Origin: Holacanthus passer
Lineage: Eukaryota > Chordata > Actinopteri > Pomacanthidae
Length of the DNA: 64,000 nt
Direction of reading: 5' to 3'
Assembly: GCA_025331565.1 (NCBI GenBank)
Contig: JAFREQ010000166.1
Coordinates: forward strand, 248,001 to 312,000
Below, in pieces: positions 35,361 to 47,655 of this stretch. The notes under the pieces were generated by a model that saw only the letters and a program-made list of their open reading frames with translations, searched no databases and was not told where the DNA came from. Position 1 is the first letter of the stretch. Each line of letters begins with the position of its first letter. A program made the translations under genes and the position numbers.

Positions 35361-37039
35361 TTATTCAGGTTCAATCTTTCATGCATTCATCCCTGTGCAT
35401 CCTTTGCTTCATCATCCATCCATACACCAATCACTGATCTGATCATGTACTGTATTAATCCATCCAATACTTCATCATTTCGTCTGTTCATTTTGCCCCA
35501 TGAATCATCAAACTGTATTCCCTCTAATGACAGGAGAGTGGAGGAAAAGATGGAGGATGGAGGAAACAAGTGGAGAGCAGTAACAAGGGGTGTAAATAGG
35601 GGGAATGAGAGCAGAGGAGAAAAGAAAGAGGGAAGCAGGAGAGGAGTTTTGTTGCCTCGACTTATTTTCTTCTCTCTCAGTAATTGATTAATGATGAAGC
35701 AATGACTCTGTTAATCAGGTTTGTGTCTTTGCACACATTTATGTTTGATTGTGTGTGAGATTGTGTAGTGTGTGTGCTGGTGTGCGCTACATGCCAGTGT
35801 GTTTGTGTGTGAGTGTGTGGTAATTTGCTGTGTATTGATTTGCAGTAACCTGAGCAGTCTAGTCTGGTGGAGGGGGTCATTTATATCTGATAACAGCACT
35901 GGCCCCTGTTCACCCAACATTTAGTTTGATTGCATGTGTGTGTGTGTGTGTGTGTAGGTGTGTGTAGGTGTTTATGTTTGTGTGCATGGTGTAAAGACAA
36001 GAGACGCTTTTCCTTTCTGTGTTATTTGGAGTAATTAACATTTAATAGATAATGGCTGTGTGAGAACGTTGTGTGTGTGTGTGTCAGTTTGTGTGTGTTT
36101 GTGTGAGCTGGAACCATTTCAAGTGTTTCATTTCAAATGTAAGCTAAAACTATCCTCTTCATTATTAGGGCTGGGCATCTTTTAAGTTTTATTAATTATG
36201 ATTCTTATTGATTCTAGTTATAACTGGTGCTTGCTGAATCGTGCTTCCGAGCCTATTATATCAACAAGAAAGAAATCAAAATTTGTAGGAGGAAACATTT
36301 TAGATTTTACTGTCTTAAAACTTTGTTAGAAGTGGCGACCAAATATCTTATCAACAACTTTGGTCTGAAATTTCTCCAAACCAATTGAATGGATTTCCAT
36401 GAAATTTCGTGCTGACATTCTTTGTCCTCAAATTGTCCCGAAATGTAAACATGTCTATTAACTAAACTTCTTACTGTGGAACTGCTTCAAATCCAAAGCC
36501 ATTCTTGACACCCAGTCTTTGTTAATAAGGTATTTTTATCTGTCAGTGATACTTCATCCAAAATCTACTCAACCTTCACCTGTTCTAGACTGTGCCAGTT
36601 TCACTTCATGACAGTTCAAATGAATTCCAATAGAGATGAGTTTCCAATGTGGAAATTAAGTTTCAATTCATGGAAACTTGTCCAACTACTTTGGGAACTT
36701 TTGAATAAATAGCAACATAAAATCGGTTCTGCTCCTTCTATAAACATGGTGTGTGAAATCTGTATGATGAGAAACATGATTCCAACCTTGTGTACCTGTA
36801 TGTAACATCGTATTTTACTGATATAGCTAAAGTGCTGTTATCAGTTCTCAATTCAAAGTTTGTAGATCAGATTTATGAGATAGAAAATGTTAATAATTTA
36901 GTTGATTTGTTTGGATGAGGAAGAAATGGAAAGGGACTAATGTAGTGAGGAGAAAGGAGACAGGAAGGAAGGAAATGAAGAAAGACGAGTATGAGGAGAA
37001 GAGGAAGAAGGAGATGAGAGGCAGAGTTTTTGTTTAGAA

Positions 37040-37041
<2 letters not shown>

Positions 37042-37087
<46 letters not shown>
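37042..37087. repeat. (TG)n microsatellite
   Basis: 23 perfect TG units. A GA/AG-rich patch (36910-37020) precedes it. Confidence 0.96.
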
Positions 37088-37088
<1 letters not shown>

Positions 37089-37178
37089 TCTCCAACCGTA
37101 GCTAGCTATTCCCTGCATGACCATCTGCCACAGCTTTGATCAGCCTCCGTGAACAGCCCTTTGTCAGCTGCATTACTT

Positions 37179-37219
37179 TGTGTGTGCGTGCGTGTGTGTG
37201 CGTGTGTGTGTGTGTGTGT
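37179..37219. repeat. imperfect (TG)n with GCG units
   Basis: TG units are interrupted by TGCGTGCG. Confidence 0.92.
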
Positions 37220-38587
37220 CCAGCTGCTTGCTCGGCTTCTTTAACAGACTCTACTGAGTCTACTATTTGAACACAAAGAAACAATCTGACTGATCTTTCT
37301 CTCTGTCTGCATCTGTTTCTTTTTGTAACTACTGAGGAAATGCTTTGTAACTGAAGGTGTAGCTCTGTCTCAGAGTTGGCACCTCCCACTGTACATCCCT
37401 TTGGAAGCCAACCAGTGTAGCTGGCCAGTAGCTGAAGATGCTTAAAATGGACTTATAGGGTTAACTGCAGTCTTAGCATACATAATGTACTGGACTGACT
37501 TAGTTCAGCATCTCATATCTGTTGATGTCACCACCACAACACAGGGATTTGCTCGATGTTAGTCAATCTTCATCTTGCTTAATGTTGTCTTCCAGTGGCA
37601 TCAGAAACTGGGAGAAAGCACACCAAGCTGACCAATCAAAGTCCTTCATGTGGTATCTCAGCAGCTGCTGTCGCCCTGACGTGTAGTTCCAGTTTTGTCA
37701 TCTGTTATCTGTCCCCAGTTGTAAGCATTGTCAGCATTCCCTGTTCAAACAGACATAGACTACATACAGTTTAAAGTATACAGGTGTTTGAACCCACACT
37801 TCCGGTTTGCTTTAGCAGCTCTGTACTTAGTCACCTGCACCAGCCCTGACCTCTTCTGCACTTTCAGCTGCTTTTATATTTACAATGTCTGTATTTGTTG
37901 CCGTATCACCTTTGGCATCTTTGTGTTGAAACCAACATGCTCAGTTTGCTGCAGCCCTAGTCCTATTGGTACCCAGTTCTGATTAAATTAGCTGTAACCA
38001 GTGGATGGCATTGTTGGTATTCCCTTACTGAAAGTACTTTAGTTGCTCTCTTTAGTAACAGCTAAACACAGCACTTACCATGTCTATTAGCTTTCCCTCG
38101 TGTGCCATTGTTAGCTGCAACCAATGCTGTCCATGCCTGCAACAGGTACTGTGGTCCTGGCATAGCCTTAAAGAAGCATGAGGCTATTTTTAAATAGTGG
38201 CTAAATACATGTTTGTTTGTAAGCTCGATCAGGCCCAGAGCTCCCGCTCCAGCGTACTCTGTCAGGATCTACAGGAGTCTAGCCTTGGCCCATGTGACCT
38301 ATACCTCCTCATTCAGCTCAATGTAACAACTACCAACAACATAGAAAGCCCCCAAATATGCAATATATGGTTTGTGAGTTTTAAGCTATAATGTGTGTGC
38401 CTCTATTATTAGTTTCCCTTATGGTGAATGCAGAAGCATCACTCAAATACACAATCTGTGGGTCACACAAGTGTGTGTGGAAAAGGCCCTCTATTGGGTA
38501 ACATCATTCTCTTTCTTAAAGGAGGTGGGCTTTAAGAGCCGTCTTAGTTATAGGGGATGGAAATAAGATGGTATGAACCTACTGTGT

Positions 38588-38589
<2 letters not shown>

Positions 38590-38629
<40 letters not shown>
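38590..38629. repeat. (CA)n microsatellite
   Basis: 20 perfect AC units. The sequence just before it (TGTGTGAC) is also present before the next CA array. Confidence 0.96.
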
Positions 38630-38634
<5 letters not shown>

Positions 38635-38745
38635 ACAGTGGAGTCCCCAGGCGTCAGGTGTATTGAAGTACAGAGTGCTGTAAATGGTTTCAGTGTGCCT
38701 CACTGCTCTCTGATAGGCTGATTGATTTGGTAGGCAGTCCACCGT

Positions 38746-38746
<1 letters not shown>

Positions 38747-38800
<54 letters not shown>

Positions 38801-38806
38801 GCGCGC
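38747..38806. repeat. (CA)n ending in (CG)4
   Basis: About 26 AC units end in CGCGCGCG, a strong Z-DNA-forming sequence. Confidence 0.96.
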
Positions 38807-39572
38807 TGATCATAATATATATGAAAGCATCAATATTTGATGCACATTAAACAGTCCTATGCTGCGTCTGGTTTCTCTTACTGTTTCATGCTTTCTCTCT
38901 CTGTACATACATGTTTTTTTTTTCTGTTCTTCTCTCATCTTTCTCTTTCACCAGATTTTCATCAGGTCCTCTAAATGTCTTGTCACATTTAAATTCCCGC
39001 CTCTCATGTTCTTAAATGCCGTAAATCCTGTCGAATGAAGTAATTAGAAAATAAATGTAATCATAGAGTTCATACAATGTTCTCTTGGCATGTTCTTGCA
39101 GCCCTGCACTCTGACTGGATGACAGTATTCATGTTAATGTCAAGTGTAAAATTGGTCTACTTTTCTAACTAAGTGGAGGTATTGCATGGAGTCTGGATTG
39201 TGAGTACTTGTACACATATGCAGGGTTTTTGTTTTTATTAAAACAACTCATAAATTCATACATTTAAGCAAGTAAATTATGATAATTGCATATGTTACAT
39301 TTGCATTTAACTATTAATGAATAAACTTACTACATTTTCCAATTAATTTTATTCCCTGGATCTGTCTTTAAATGATCAATTAATAATTATATTTAAAAAG
39401 AATAGGAAAGAAACCCTTGCCTGTCATCCCACTTTTCATTTGTGTGCTGCTGTAACATTGACAGTTTCCATTTCTCAAGTTTAAAACTACTCTGTAAATC
39501 ACTTGTTCTGTGTTTGACAGAAAAAAATCTAAGTTTGTAAGTATATGTTAGCCGTGCCACTTATAGACCAGC

Positions 39573-39715
39573 CTGGCAGCTGTAGCTCAGGTGGTCGACA
39601 GGTTAGTTTATCCCCCGGCTTCACATGTTGAATTGTCCTTGAGCAAGACCCCAAACTGATTGCTTTCAACGACTGCTTCCACCCAATGAATGCAATAAAT
39701 CCAGATTTCATCTTG
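39573..39715 (+). mobile_element. tRNA-derived SINE (degraded)
   Basis: The Pol III A-box-like TAGCTCAGGTGG lies at 39583-39594. A decayed B-box (GTTTATCCCCCGG) begins at 39606. Next come the TCCTTGAGCAAGACCCC block and CCACCCAATGAATGCAATAA. This order is that of a common teleost tRNA-derived SINE. The spacing between A and B boxes is too short for a functional tRNA, so it is not a tRNA gene. A tail fragment of a similar SINE lies at 60784-60811. Confidence 0.8.
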
Positions 39716-40234
39716 ATCTTAGAAACTGGATGTTTTGTGTCATGTTAAATTCTCATCGGCTGAAATGTTGTTTGGTTTGAGACGATGAATGTTTGCAGAA
39801 AAACTGTGTCCACACTGTTGGCCTCTTGATCATTTTGCCTTTAATGGAAAATGTGATTTGGGATCTCGCCAAAGAGAAAATAATGGAGACGACAAAGGTG
39901 AAGGATGCAAAGAAGGTTAAAAAATGGATGATGAAGAGGTGAGGGAGGGAAGTAGACGGCAATGAAGGCTGGAAAGAAATCCAAATTCAGCTTTTTCTCA
40001 GCACACTGCTGGAATCTAATAGGATTTCCCCTTAAAGGAGGAGGGAGAGAGCGAATTAAAAAGATGAGATTTTCATTTCATTGCGTTATTATTTTTTTTT
40101 CTGCTGTAATCGCCACAGACAGGTTATTATTTCATGGTCTGGGTGCCTGAGGCGGCGCGTCTTAATCTCATCTGGAGGTGAGAGTTTGTAATCCCAGTCG
40201 CAGGCAGAGGCAGGGTGGGGATTTCTGGAAGGGC

Positions 40235-40288
40235 GTTTATTGCGTTACACACCCTGCATCTGGTGGGACAGTTTATTGCGTTACACAC
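40235..40288 (+). repeat. duplicated 18-mer GTTTATTGCGTTACACAC
   Basis: Exact copies at 40235-40252 and 40271-40288, 36 bp apart, lie in a CpG-containing, microsatellite-free block. Each contains a TTTATTG core like those bound by posterior HOX/CDX factors. Function is inference. Confidence 0.75.
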
Positions 40289-41340
40289 GGCGCGGCGTCG
40301 CTTTATTTTGTCCCCTGAGCTCTGGAGGCGAATGGCAGCATCTGCTGGACCAGAAGCTGCCCCTCATCTGATGGAATTATCTCATCCGAACCGAACACTT
40401 ACTGTCAAGGAAAATCTGGGCGGTAAAACAAGTTTTTCTCGATGAAATTTCAACAAGGACCAAAATTTGTTCTTCATCTCGTCTTTATCACTGAAAATAA
40501 TTTATTGAAGTGTTGGGCTCGAACCTCGAGCTGCTGCTGCCGCTGCTGCAGCGTTCATTCATCAACAAGAGGAATGCTGTACACAAGCCAACTTTCTTAT
40601 TTTAGCTACACTGGAACAATGTGCAGGTGCTTCAGACACACTTTTTTTTTGTGTGTGTGTTGTTTTTTATAAAGGTTTTTTATAAATACTGTTTGATACT
40701 GTAAAGTGGATGTTTGTTCCAGTCTGTTTTTCATCTGTGAAAAGGTTCCATAAAACCTCAATAACACTGCTTCATACTTCATAAACTCATGAATTTATGG
40801 TACAATTTTTGTCCATACAGAGCAACACACACACTCACATAAACACACTTTTTATGGCACAGTGCCTGTCAGCAAACGCTAACACCAAAGACAGACATGA
40901 GAACGCTGGAATGTTATCACAGTCACAGACAGACAGGACAGTGAGGGAATATAAAGGGAGGGAAGCAGATTACAGTCAGCACGGTGAATAACACAGGTGG
41001 AGTTCAAGGCTGGTGGGAGTAGATGATGGTACAGTCACAGGCCCTCTGGTCTCATGGTGGTGTGCTGCAGACAGACCATACTGACAAGATGCATCGCAGG
41101 TTAACAGAACCTAGTCTGTCAAATTTCAGCTCAGCATCTAGACAGACATATTTACATCCAGCTGCTGGAGATGTGTTACATTATTCAGCAGCACCGCTTA
41201 GTAAATACAAAAGTAGTATAAGTTAGAACTGAAACACAAAAAAAGAGGTGTGATGAGTTTGTCTCCTGTAAAATGGCCGTTCGGCTTAATGAGCCTTTTT
41301 CGCTGTTTTTAATGATCTCTCTCTGTGTCTCTCTGTGCAG

Positions 41341-41445
41341 AACATCCACGGTCACAAGGGTCCAATCACAGCAGTGTCGTTCGCCCCTGATGGCCGTTAT
41401 CTGGCAACATACTCCAACGCTGACAGCCACATCTCCTTCTGGCAG
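41341..41445 (+). CDS. wdr7: wdr7 coding exon, last WD repeat (105 bp)
   Basis: Encodes residues 327-361 of the part in this window, 35 codons in phase 0-0: NIHGHKGPITAVSFAPDGRY, then LATYSNADSHISFWQ. It is a full WD repeat: the GH dipeptide is at 330-331, the FAPDGRYLAT strand is in the middle, and FW takes the place of WD at 359-360. It is a symmetric exon. The acceptor is CTCTCTGTGCAG. The donor is CAG|GTAAGT, close to consensus. A (CA)n array starts eight bases into the intron. Identification is firm. Confidence 0.97.
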
Positions 41446-41451
41446 GTAAGT

Positions 41452-41477
41452 GACACACACACACACACACACACACA
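41452..41477 (+). repeat. (CA)n array adjacent to a 5' splice site
   Basis: About 13 CA units on the sense strand start 8 bases after the donor GT at 41446. Intronic CA repeats near donors are known hnRNP L binding sites that modulate splicing; the effect here is inference. Confidence 0.93.
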
Positions 41478-42891
41478 AATATAGACGTTTTCTTTCTCAA
41501 GTCTTTAAAGGTTTATAAGATTTTGTCTTGGAAAGTTTTAAGTTCAGTCATCACAGGTTGGATCTATAGATTCCCAGTTTTCTTTGTCCAGGATCACACA
41601 GAGAACGTTTTTCCTCCCAACCCCCTATTTAAATTGTTAAGGCGGTCTAAAATTAAATTCCAGCAGCTTTTTCAGGTGCCTTGTTTCTCCCAGACATAAG
41701 ATCATGTGGCGGCTGGAAAGCACCTGTACACACCTGAGTGCCTTTCTAAACTGCAGTTTCAAACATTGTAGTGAAGGTGCTGGCAGCACAGAAATGTGTC
41801 ACAGCACGACAGAGATGGCACAATTTTAAATAAGTCAAATTCGTCAGCTCTGAGATTTTGCTGTTAAAAGTTTATCCACAGTTTTTGTTGAGCCTGCAGA
41901 TTCTGTTTTAGCTGCTGTTGTTGCATCTTTGGTATCACACCTGAGAGATTGAGCAAATATTTGACAAGATTTCTAAGTCAGTTTATTTGTTATAACTGAA
42001 CCAAACTGAAGAAATTAGCCATGAATTGTTTTTTATCATTTTTAATTATCAGTAGCTTTTGTTGTGTGTGTGTAGCAGCTGTGTAGTACACACACTCACC
42101 CATACGCAGCAGTACAAATACATTCCTACTGAGACTTAATCTGATGTTTCTGTTCAGATAAATACTCCCACAAAAAATTCCTTATTCACAAACTACCAAG
42201 TTTTTTTTTTTTACAACCTGAAAATTGTAGAAAATGTGTTTTCATTCAAATGTACAATGAAGAACCGCAAAAACGTCTTTCAGACTGTGGTTAAAAAAGC
42301 CATGAAGATTTGTTTCTGTGGAAAAAAAATAACAAGAGGAAATCCATGGACTTTCAAAAAAATGTGAAGTATATTATTTGACATGAGGATTTACACATTC
42401 TGCTTTTAACTATGAAGCATCAACATGAACAACGTATTGACTGTGCCCTGTTGGTCATTTACTGTTTTCTTGTTTTTAGTCTTTATATCATATTTTTACT
42501 TATGGCTACACTGGCTTTTTATATTTCATTTAATTCTATTGTCATTTGTTAACTTTATGCTTTATCTTATGCTTTATACACACACTCTGATAAAATAAAT
42601 AAATAATAAAAGTTCCAATGTACAGAAGAAATCTGAATAACGTCTAAATAAACAATAACGGAAAGTCAGACGACCAATCACACAAACACATACACGCAGA
42701 CAGACACACATTTCTTATCTTCTTCCCAGAACTGTTATTTTGAATGAAAGGTCTTTACGACCTCTGACACGACTGTCTGCAGACACGCACACACATACAC
42801 ACACACACTAATGGCATTACTGTAAGCATAAACCGCTGCTAGCGCGCCGACAAGACGGCTGCTGTGGTAATGAGCTGGCAGACGCTCTGTC

Positions 42892-42892
<1 letters not shown>

Positions 42893-42957
<65 letters not shown>
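42893..42957. repeat. (TG)n microsatellite
   Basis: About 32 perfect GT units, the longest pure TG array in the window. Confidence 0.97.
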
Positions 42958-42958
<1 letters not shown>

Positions 42959-43013
42959 CAGGGGCGGTGTTGTCTCAGGAAACGATAGAGTTTCTACTCG
43001 CTGTGTTTTTCCT

Positions 43014-43035
43014 ACACACACACACACACACACAC
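43014..43035. repeat. (CA)n microsatellite
   Basis: 11 AC units, 57 bp after the TG array and complementary to it. Confidence 0.93.
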
Positions 43036-43921
43036 TCTCTCTCTTGCTGTGTGCAATTCAGGCTCTACCTTCATCACAGGACGCAGCAACAGAAGCTGTA
43101 CAGGTTCAACTCAGTGTTTCCTCAGATGGTTCAGCTGTTCCATCACTATCAGAGACTGGTCATGAGGGTCTTCTTACCAAAACATTCAGTAACGCATTTT
43201 CAGTATAGTTTGTATGTACAGAATCTAGAAGTACCAACAGAATAGAAAAGGTGAAACAGGTAAAAGCACAGCAGAGTTTCAGCTCTCATTCTGAGTTTGT
43301 GACACAACTGGGTTTTGAAGCCAGTTGTTGACCAACATGAGACTTATACAAATGTGATGTGGAAACTTGAAACCTCCATCAAGAATATGGGCATATTTGT
43401 AGATTCTGGATTTTTCAGAGAAGGAGTTGAATTTTTTATACTTAAGAATTTTTTGCGAGGTAATCGAACGTTCTTGCAGAAAAGCCATATCAGACACAAA
43501 AAGTTTTCTTTAAATGAACTCAACACAGACACACAGGAGTCTGATCCCACCATACTGTAGATTTATGATATGACCACGTCAGTGGTCCTGGTTTGGTGGA
43601 TAGCTCTGAATACGGCAATATCCATGAGCCTCGGCTGCTTTTGCTCTAGAGAAGAAACCAGGCAGGGTTATGAATCAAAGCTGTGGCAGATTCAGAAAAG
43701 TGATCCAGAATCTGAAAGTGAGCTTATTTAAATGACTAAATGTCCTTGAGCATCATCCACACTGTTCAACTGTTTCAACTGTATCAATTTTGATAATAGA
43801 TTTTAAAAACTACCATTTATTCGGCAAAAATCTTGCTGCTTGATGTGATGCTTGAAAAGACATTATTGTGGACCCTGTCAGTAGTTTTGGCTGACTTTAA
43901 CTGACTCACCAGAGAAAGCGT

Positions 43922-43962
43922 TGATGGATGGATGGATGGATGGATGGATGGATGGATGGATG
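43922..43962. repeat. (TGGA)n tetranucleotide array
   Basis: About ten perfect TGGA units end 50 bp before the acceptor of the last exon, in the zone where a branch point would normally lie. Confidence 0.97.
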
Positions 43963-44011
43963 ACGCGTACGAGTGTTGTCTGCAGCTTCATGTGTTTCTT
44001 GGCCTCCTCAG

Positions 44012-44215
44012 ATGAACACCAGTCTGCTGGGCAGCATCGGGATGTTGAACTCGGCCCCTCAGCTCCGCTGCATTAAGACCTACCAGGTTCCTCCTGTGCA
44101 GCCGGCGTCCCCGGGCTCCCAGAATCACCTGAAGCTCGCCCGCCTCATCTGGACCTCCAACCGCAACGTCATCCTTATGGCCCATGACGGCAAGGAGCAC
44201 CGCTTCATGGTCTAA
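44012..44215 (+). CDS. wdr7: wdr7 terminal coding exon and stop (204 bp)
   Basis: Encodes residues 362-428 of the part in this window and a TAA stop at 44213-44215: MNTSLLGSIGMLNSAPQLRC, then IKTYQVPPVQPASPGSQNHL, then KLARLIWTSNRNVILMAHDG, then KEHRFMV. This is the conserved WDR7 C-terminus. Its LIWTSNRNVILMAHDGKEHR strand pairs closes the last propeller blade. The acceptor is GTTTCTTGGCCTCCTCAG. The exon starts in phase 0, exactly after the CAG codon of the previous exon; the ATG at 44012 is an internal Met. The coding sequence is unusually GC-rich for the window. Confidence 0.97.
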   Translation: MNTSLLGSIGMLNSAPQLRCIKTYQVPPVQPASPGSQNHLKLARLIWTSNRNVILMAHDGKEHRFMV

Positions 44216-47200
44216 ACCGGATCCGTGTCTCTGGCTGAGCCCCCGTTGTTGTATCTGTCAGACCCGGACCTGTTTTAGGGTTTTTGCTCCGCGGCAGAGT
44301 CTGAAAAGCTGCAGCGTAGATTCACTCGGTTATCACTTAAGTTTTAGCTTCAAATACGTATCCTGAAGTGCTGAGACCAACAGGTGGTTTTCATTGAGAT
44401 TCAAAGTGTCAAAAAAAAAAAACACACGAAAATTCTGAAGGTATCAAACTGCAGCTTGGCCAGAAAAGTAAAAACCCAGCTCGGGTCCAGGTTTGGACTG
44501 GATGAATGCTTGGTTTTATCTCTCATAGTGGTAATTGTGAGGAAACTCGCTCTGTAATATATTTAAAAGCCACGATGGAAGGCATGTTTACATTATGATT
44601 TGCATCCATGTGTGTTTTAGTTCTTAACACCTTCTCGTCATTCCTATTTATTTGCTGGTTATGCTGGATGCCATCTTTCTGCAGCCAGTTTGGTTCCCAA
44701 CTGTTGCTGTTTATTTATTACAAAGTCAGCCTTGGACTCGCTGCCATTTGACTTCAAACCAAGTTTTTAAGTTTCTTTCAGTGCTTCATAAGAGCGTCTT
44801 ATTTTTATTATTTGTTTGCAACAGAATGCAGTTATTTGTGGATTCACTTTGCAGAAACACGGACCAGAACATGGATTTAACACAGGCACTGCTAAAGAAT
44901 GAATCTGGCCCTTTTTTTCCATTTTCTGCCCTTTATATTATATTGTTTGATCGTCCTAAAGTGAAACAACCTAAAATGAATTTCTTTAATTTGCATTGCT
45001 GGAATGAATTATTTCTAGTAGACTTGAAAATGTTTAAAAGAAATTCTCCACTATCCTCTCGAAGGCTTTGGTACTCTCTGACCTCTGTAAGACAAGTACA
45101 CACTTTCCACATGTCAGACTGCGTATGTGTGTTTATGTGTGTGTGAGTACTTTGGTACTTTTATTTTTGTGACACCTTGGAAGCTTTTCCATCTTCGCTG
45201 CGCGTCCTGCGGAAATGAGTGTGTGTGTGTGTTTACGCCCAAGTGTTTTTTCACAAACACACATTCTCACTTCAGACTGCTCATCCTAAAAGCACGATCA
45301 CAGCAAACCTTTAGACGCTGGAGGTGCAGCGTTGCTCACTGCAGATAAGGATCAAAACTGAAGCCCATCGTTATTTTGCTCACATGTTCAGGGGTTAACG
45401 TCTACACTGTGGTTCAACAAAGAGGGGTTTCTGGGGTACAGGTCCTAACTCAGTTTGGTTCTTGAGTTTAGTTTCTATGGCTCCTGAAAATATTTGGTTC
45501 AAAAGGGGTGAAAGATATTTTGATAGTTATCTATTCAAGTTGCCAGTTCTTTTTAAAAACGTCCCCCTTATCTTGATTTCACTTCTGGAGGTTTCTATGC
45601 CTTCTGGCTTCTGTATTTTTTGGAGGATTATGTGTTTGCAAATAATGATGCTTTATAATTCAGATAGATGTGAAGACTTTTCTTCTTGCAGCTGTTCTCT
45701 TTCGTTCATCTTGCTGCCATGTGGCTTTTAGGTGCTGGAGATCTCTACATATAAATGTGCACATATACAGTATATACTGTGTATCATTAGAATTGCTGCG
45801 TAATGTGGTCTGTTAATCTTGCACAGTGAGCATTGATCCTGTTTGGTGTGTTTGTTGTGGCTTATGTGACCGTCTGCCTGGCACTGGCTAGTTCATCCAA
45901 TGAGCCAATTTCCTGTTAAAGACGATTTAAAGCTTTTCCCATTTTATTTTATTTTTTTTCTTTTAACCATCATCCACTTAGAAAATGCATTATCCTTTGG
46001 TTTTAATAAGGAATATGAACTGGCCCATCTTATCTAGGATTAGCTAAAGTCCAAAAAATGGAAAAGTCTTCTTATAACATTAATAGTAAATATGTGAAGG
46101 AATAAAAAAGCAGGAGAACATCTAACACGTCACAGTATTGCATTTACTGTACATCTCTGGGTGTTTGATCTGGTTGAGGTCTTGACTGTCCTTTCATTTG
46201 GAGAAACATTAACATGATATTAACAGCTGCTGAATATGGTTTGTCTTCTGACCTAGTGTCAGATATGTAAATGTGTGTCAGTGCACCAGGTCTTCACTGC
46301 TGGTGGCTACAGGTGCAACGACACACACGTCTGACCAGAAGTCTGGCTCAGACGTTTTCCAGCATGGCTGTGGTAGGTGGCACATTATTCCTTAAATGTT
46401 GATCAGGACCTTCTTGTTTTGAAATGTTGTCATTGTTTTAGTGCTCAGAGTTTTATGCACAGAGAAATATATACAGATATATATATATATGCAGATATGA
46501 TATTTATGAAAACAGTTTTCTGTCTTCTGAGTTTAGATGTTTTTACTTAGATTTTTGTGAATCTTGGAAGGGGCTGACGTAAATTTGACATGATACTTCA
46601 CTAGCTTTAATTCTTTATTTTCCACTCTTCCTTCTCCTTCTTCCTTTCCTCGTCTCCTCTGTCCTCCCTCCTCTCCTTCCTCCATCTCCTGTCAGTTTCA
46701 TTAGTGCTGTCAGAAAGCTTCTAACGCTGTTACACACCTGTAAACCCGACCGTGTCAAAGCTTTTCACAAGTTCCTCCTCTCTTCAAAAAAATATCCAGC
46801 AGCTCGTCAGATGGGTTCCTGAAACACACACACACACACACGTCAAGTCCAGCTACTCCAGACAGCTTTGAGATCTTAAACTTTCATTTTCTCCACCTCT
46901 CTTTACAGTTTGAGAAAATCTGTTTTTGGCAGCCTCATGGGGGAGGAAAGGTGAGAAAAATAAAGGAGGCAGAGAGGAAGAGCTGAAGAGTAAGTAGAAA
47001 GTGAGGAAGATCAGGTCATCCACCCAGAAAAAGAAGGTTCTTTGGCAAAGGTAGTGAACCGAAATGTCCAAAAGAGCCTTCTGGTTTTTCTTCAAATGCA
47101 ACAACATGGAAAAAATAAGACAACATGTTGTGCCGTCACTGAAAACTTCCTCAAATACTGCACATAAGTTTGTTAAACACATCTTTACAGCGCTGTAAAG

Positions 47201-47655
47201 ATTCATTATGACAAAGTAACGCTGGTCTGTGGCTGGAATATAAAAATGATAAATACAGTTTTAGGTCCCTTCATCTCTCTGATTCTCTTTTTCTCCATCT
47301 TCCTCCTCCTGCGTCCTGTGAAACTGAACACGTAAATTGCTTCTTCAGTCTGTCAATGACAGAATAGTGTTTTAAAAGGAAAAGCGTTTGCTTACGTAGT
47401 TTTCAACATTTGTTTCTGAATTTCACACTAAATGTAATCAGCAGTTTTTCTCGTTAATTTTATTTTGATTCATGTATTAAGTGTTTGTACAGTGAACTCA
47501 GCCTAGATATTGCAGAGTGTGTGTGATGTAGTGCATGTATATAAGCTTCCCTTGGTGTAACACAGAGTAGGTTGAATCTACTGTGCATCATATAAACGTG
47601 TTAAAATGTGTTGTTGTTGACTTTGTGTCAAATAAAGATGAAAATGAGACGGCGG
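44216..47655 (+). other. wdr7: wdr7 3' UTR
   Basis: Non-coding AT-rich sequence from the stop to the best poly(A) signal. Possible earlier poly(A) signals are AATAAA at 46101-46106 and AATAAA at 46959-46964, so shorter isoforms are conceivable. It contains an A12 run near 44411, a CA run at 46826-46841, a short (TA)n at 46480-46492 and pyrimidine-rich TTCCT tracts at 46620-46695. Reading frames here (such as 44652-45146) have no family resemblance. The 3' limit is inferred from the signal, not observed. Confidence 0.75.
47631..47636 (+). terminator. wdr7: poly(A) signal AATAAA
   Basis: Canonical hexamer preceded by TGTTGTTGTTGACTTTGTGT, a U/G-rich context. It is the last strong signal before sequence loses mRNA-like character. 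Cleavage probably falls 10-25 bases later. Confidence 0.65.

Larger units (their letters stand above)
34814..41340 (+). other. wdr7: 6.5 kb wdr7 intron (phase 0)
   Basis: Contains a degenerate CCAT-repeat tract (34978-35150), an inverted-orientation transposon remnant (35199-35360) and a GA-rich patch (35530-35645). TG arrays lie at 37042-37087 and 37179-37219, and CA arrays at 38590-38629 and 38747-38806. A tRNA-derived SINE lies at 39573-39715. A repeat-free, partly CpG-rich block (39960-40400) contains a duplicated 18-mer. No further exon is evident. Confidence 0.9.
41446..44011 (+). other. wdr7: 2.6 kb wdr7 intron (phase 0)
   Basis: Begins GTAAGTGACACACAC, with the CA array running to 41477. 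A long TG array lies at 42893-42957, a CA run at 43014-43035 and a TGGA array at 43922-43962. The real acceptor at 44010-44011 is preceded by a second TGCAG at 43981-43985. No other exon is seen. Confidence 0.92.

Noticed and set aside
39573..39660. tRNA gene
   Set aside because: A- and B-box-like sequences are present but too close together, and no cloverleaf can be drawn. The downstream block identifies a SINE.
44652..45146. 164-codon open frame downstream of the wdr7 stop
   Set aside because: It lies wholly inside the inferred 3' UTR, has no recognisable domain and ends in a TG-like CVCVFMCV run. A chance frame.
46853..47206. 117-codon minus-strand frame converging on wdr7
   Set aside because: It sits in the 3' UTR, with Leu/Phe/Ser-rich content arising from purine-rich sequence on the + strand. 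No support.
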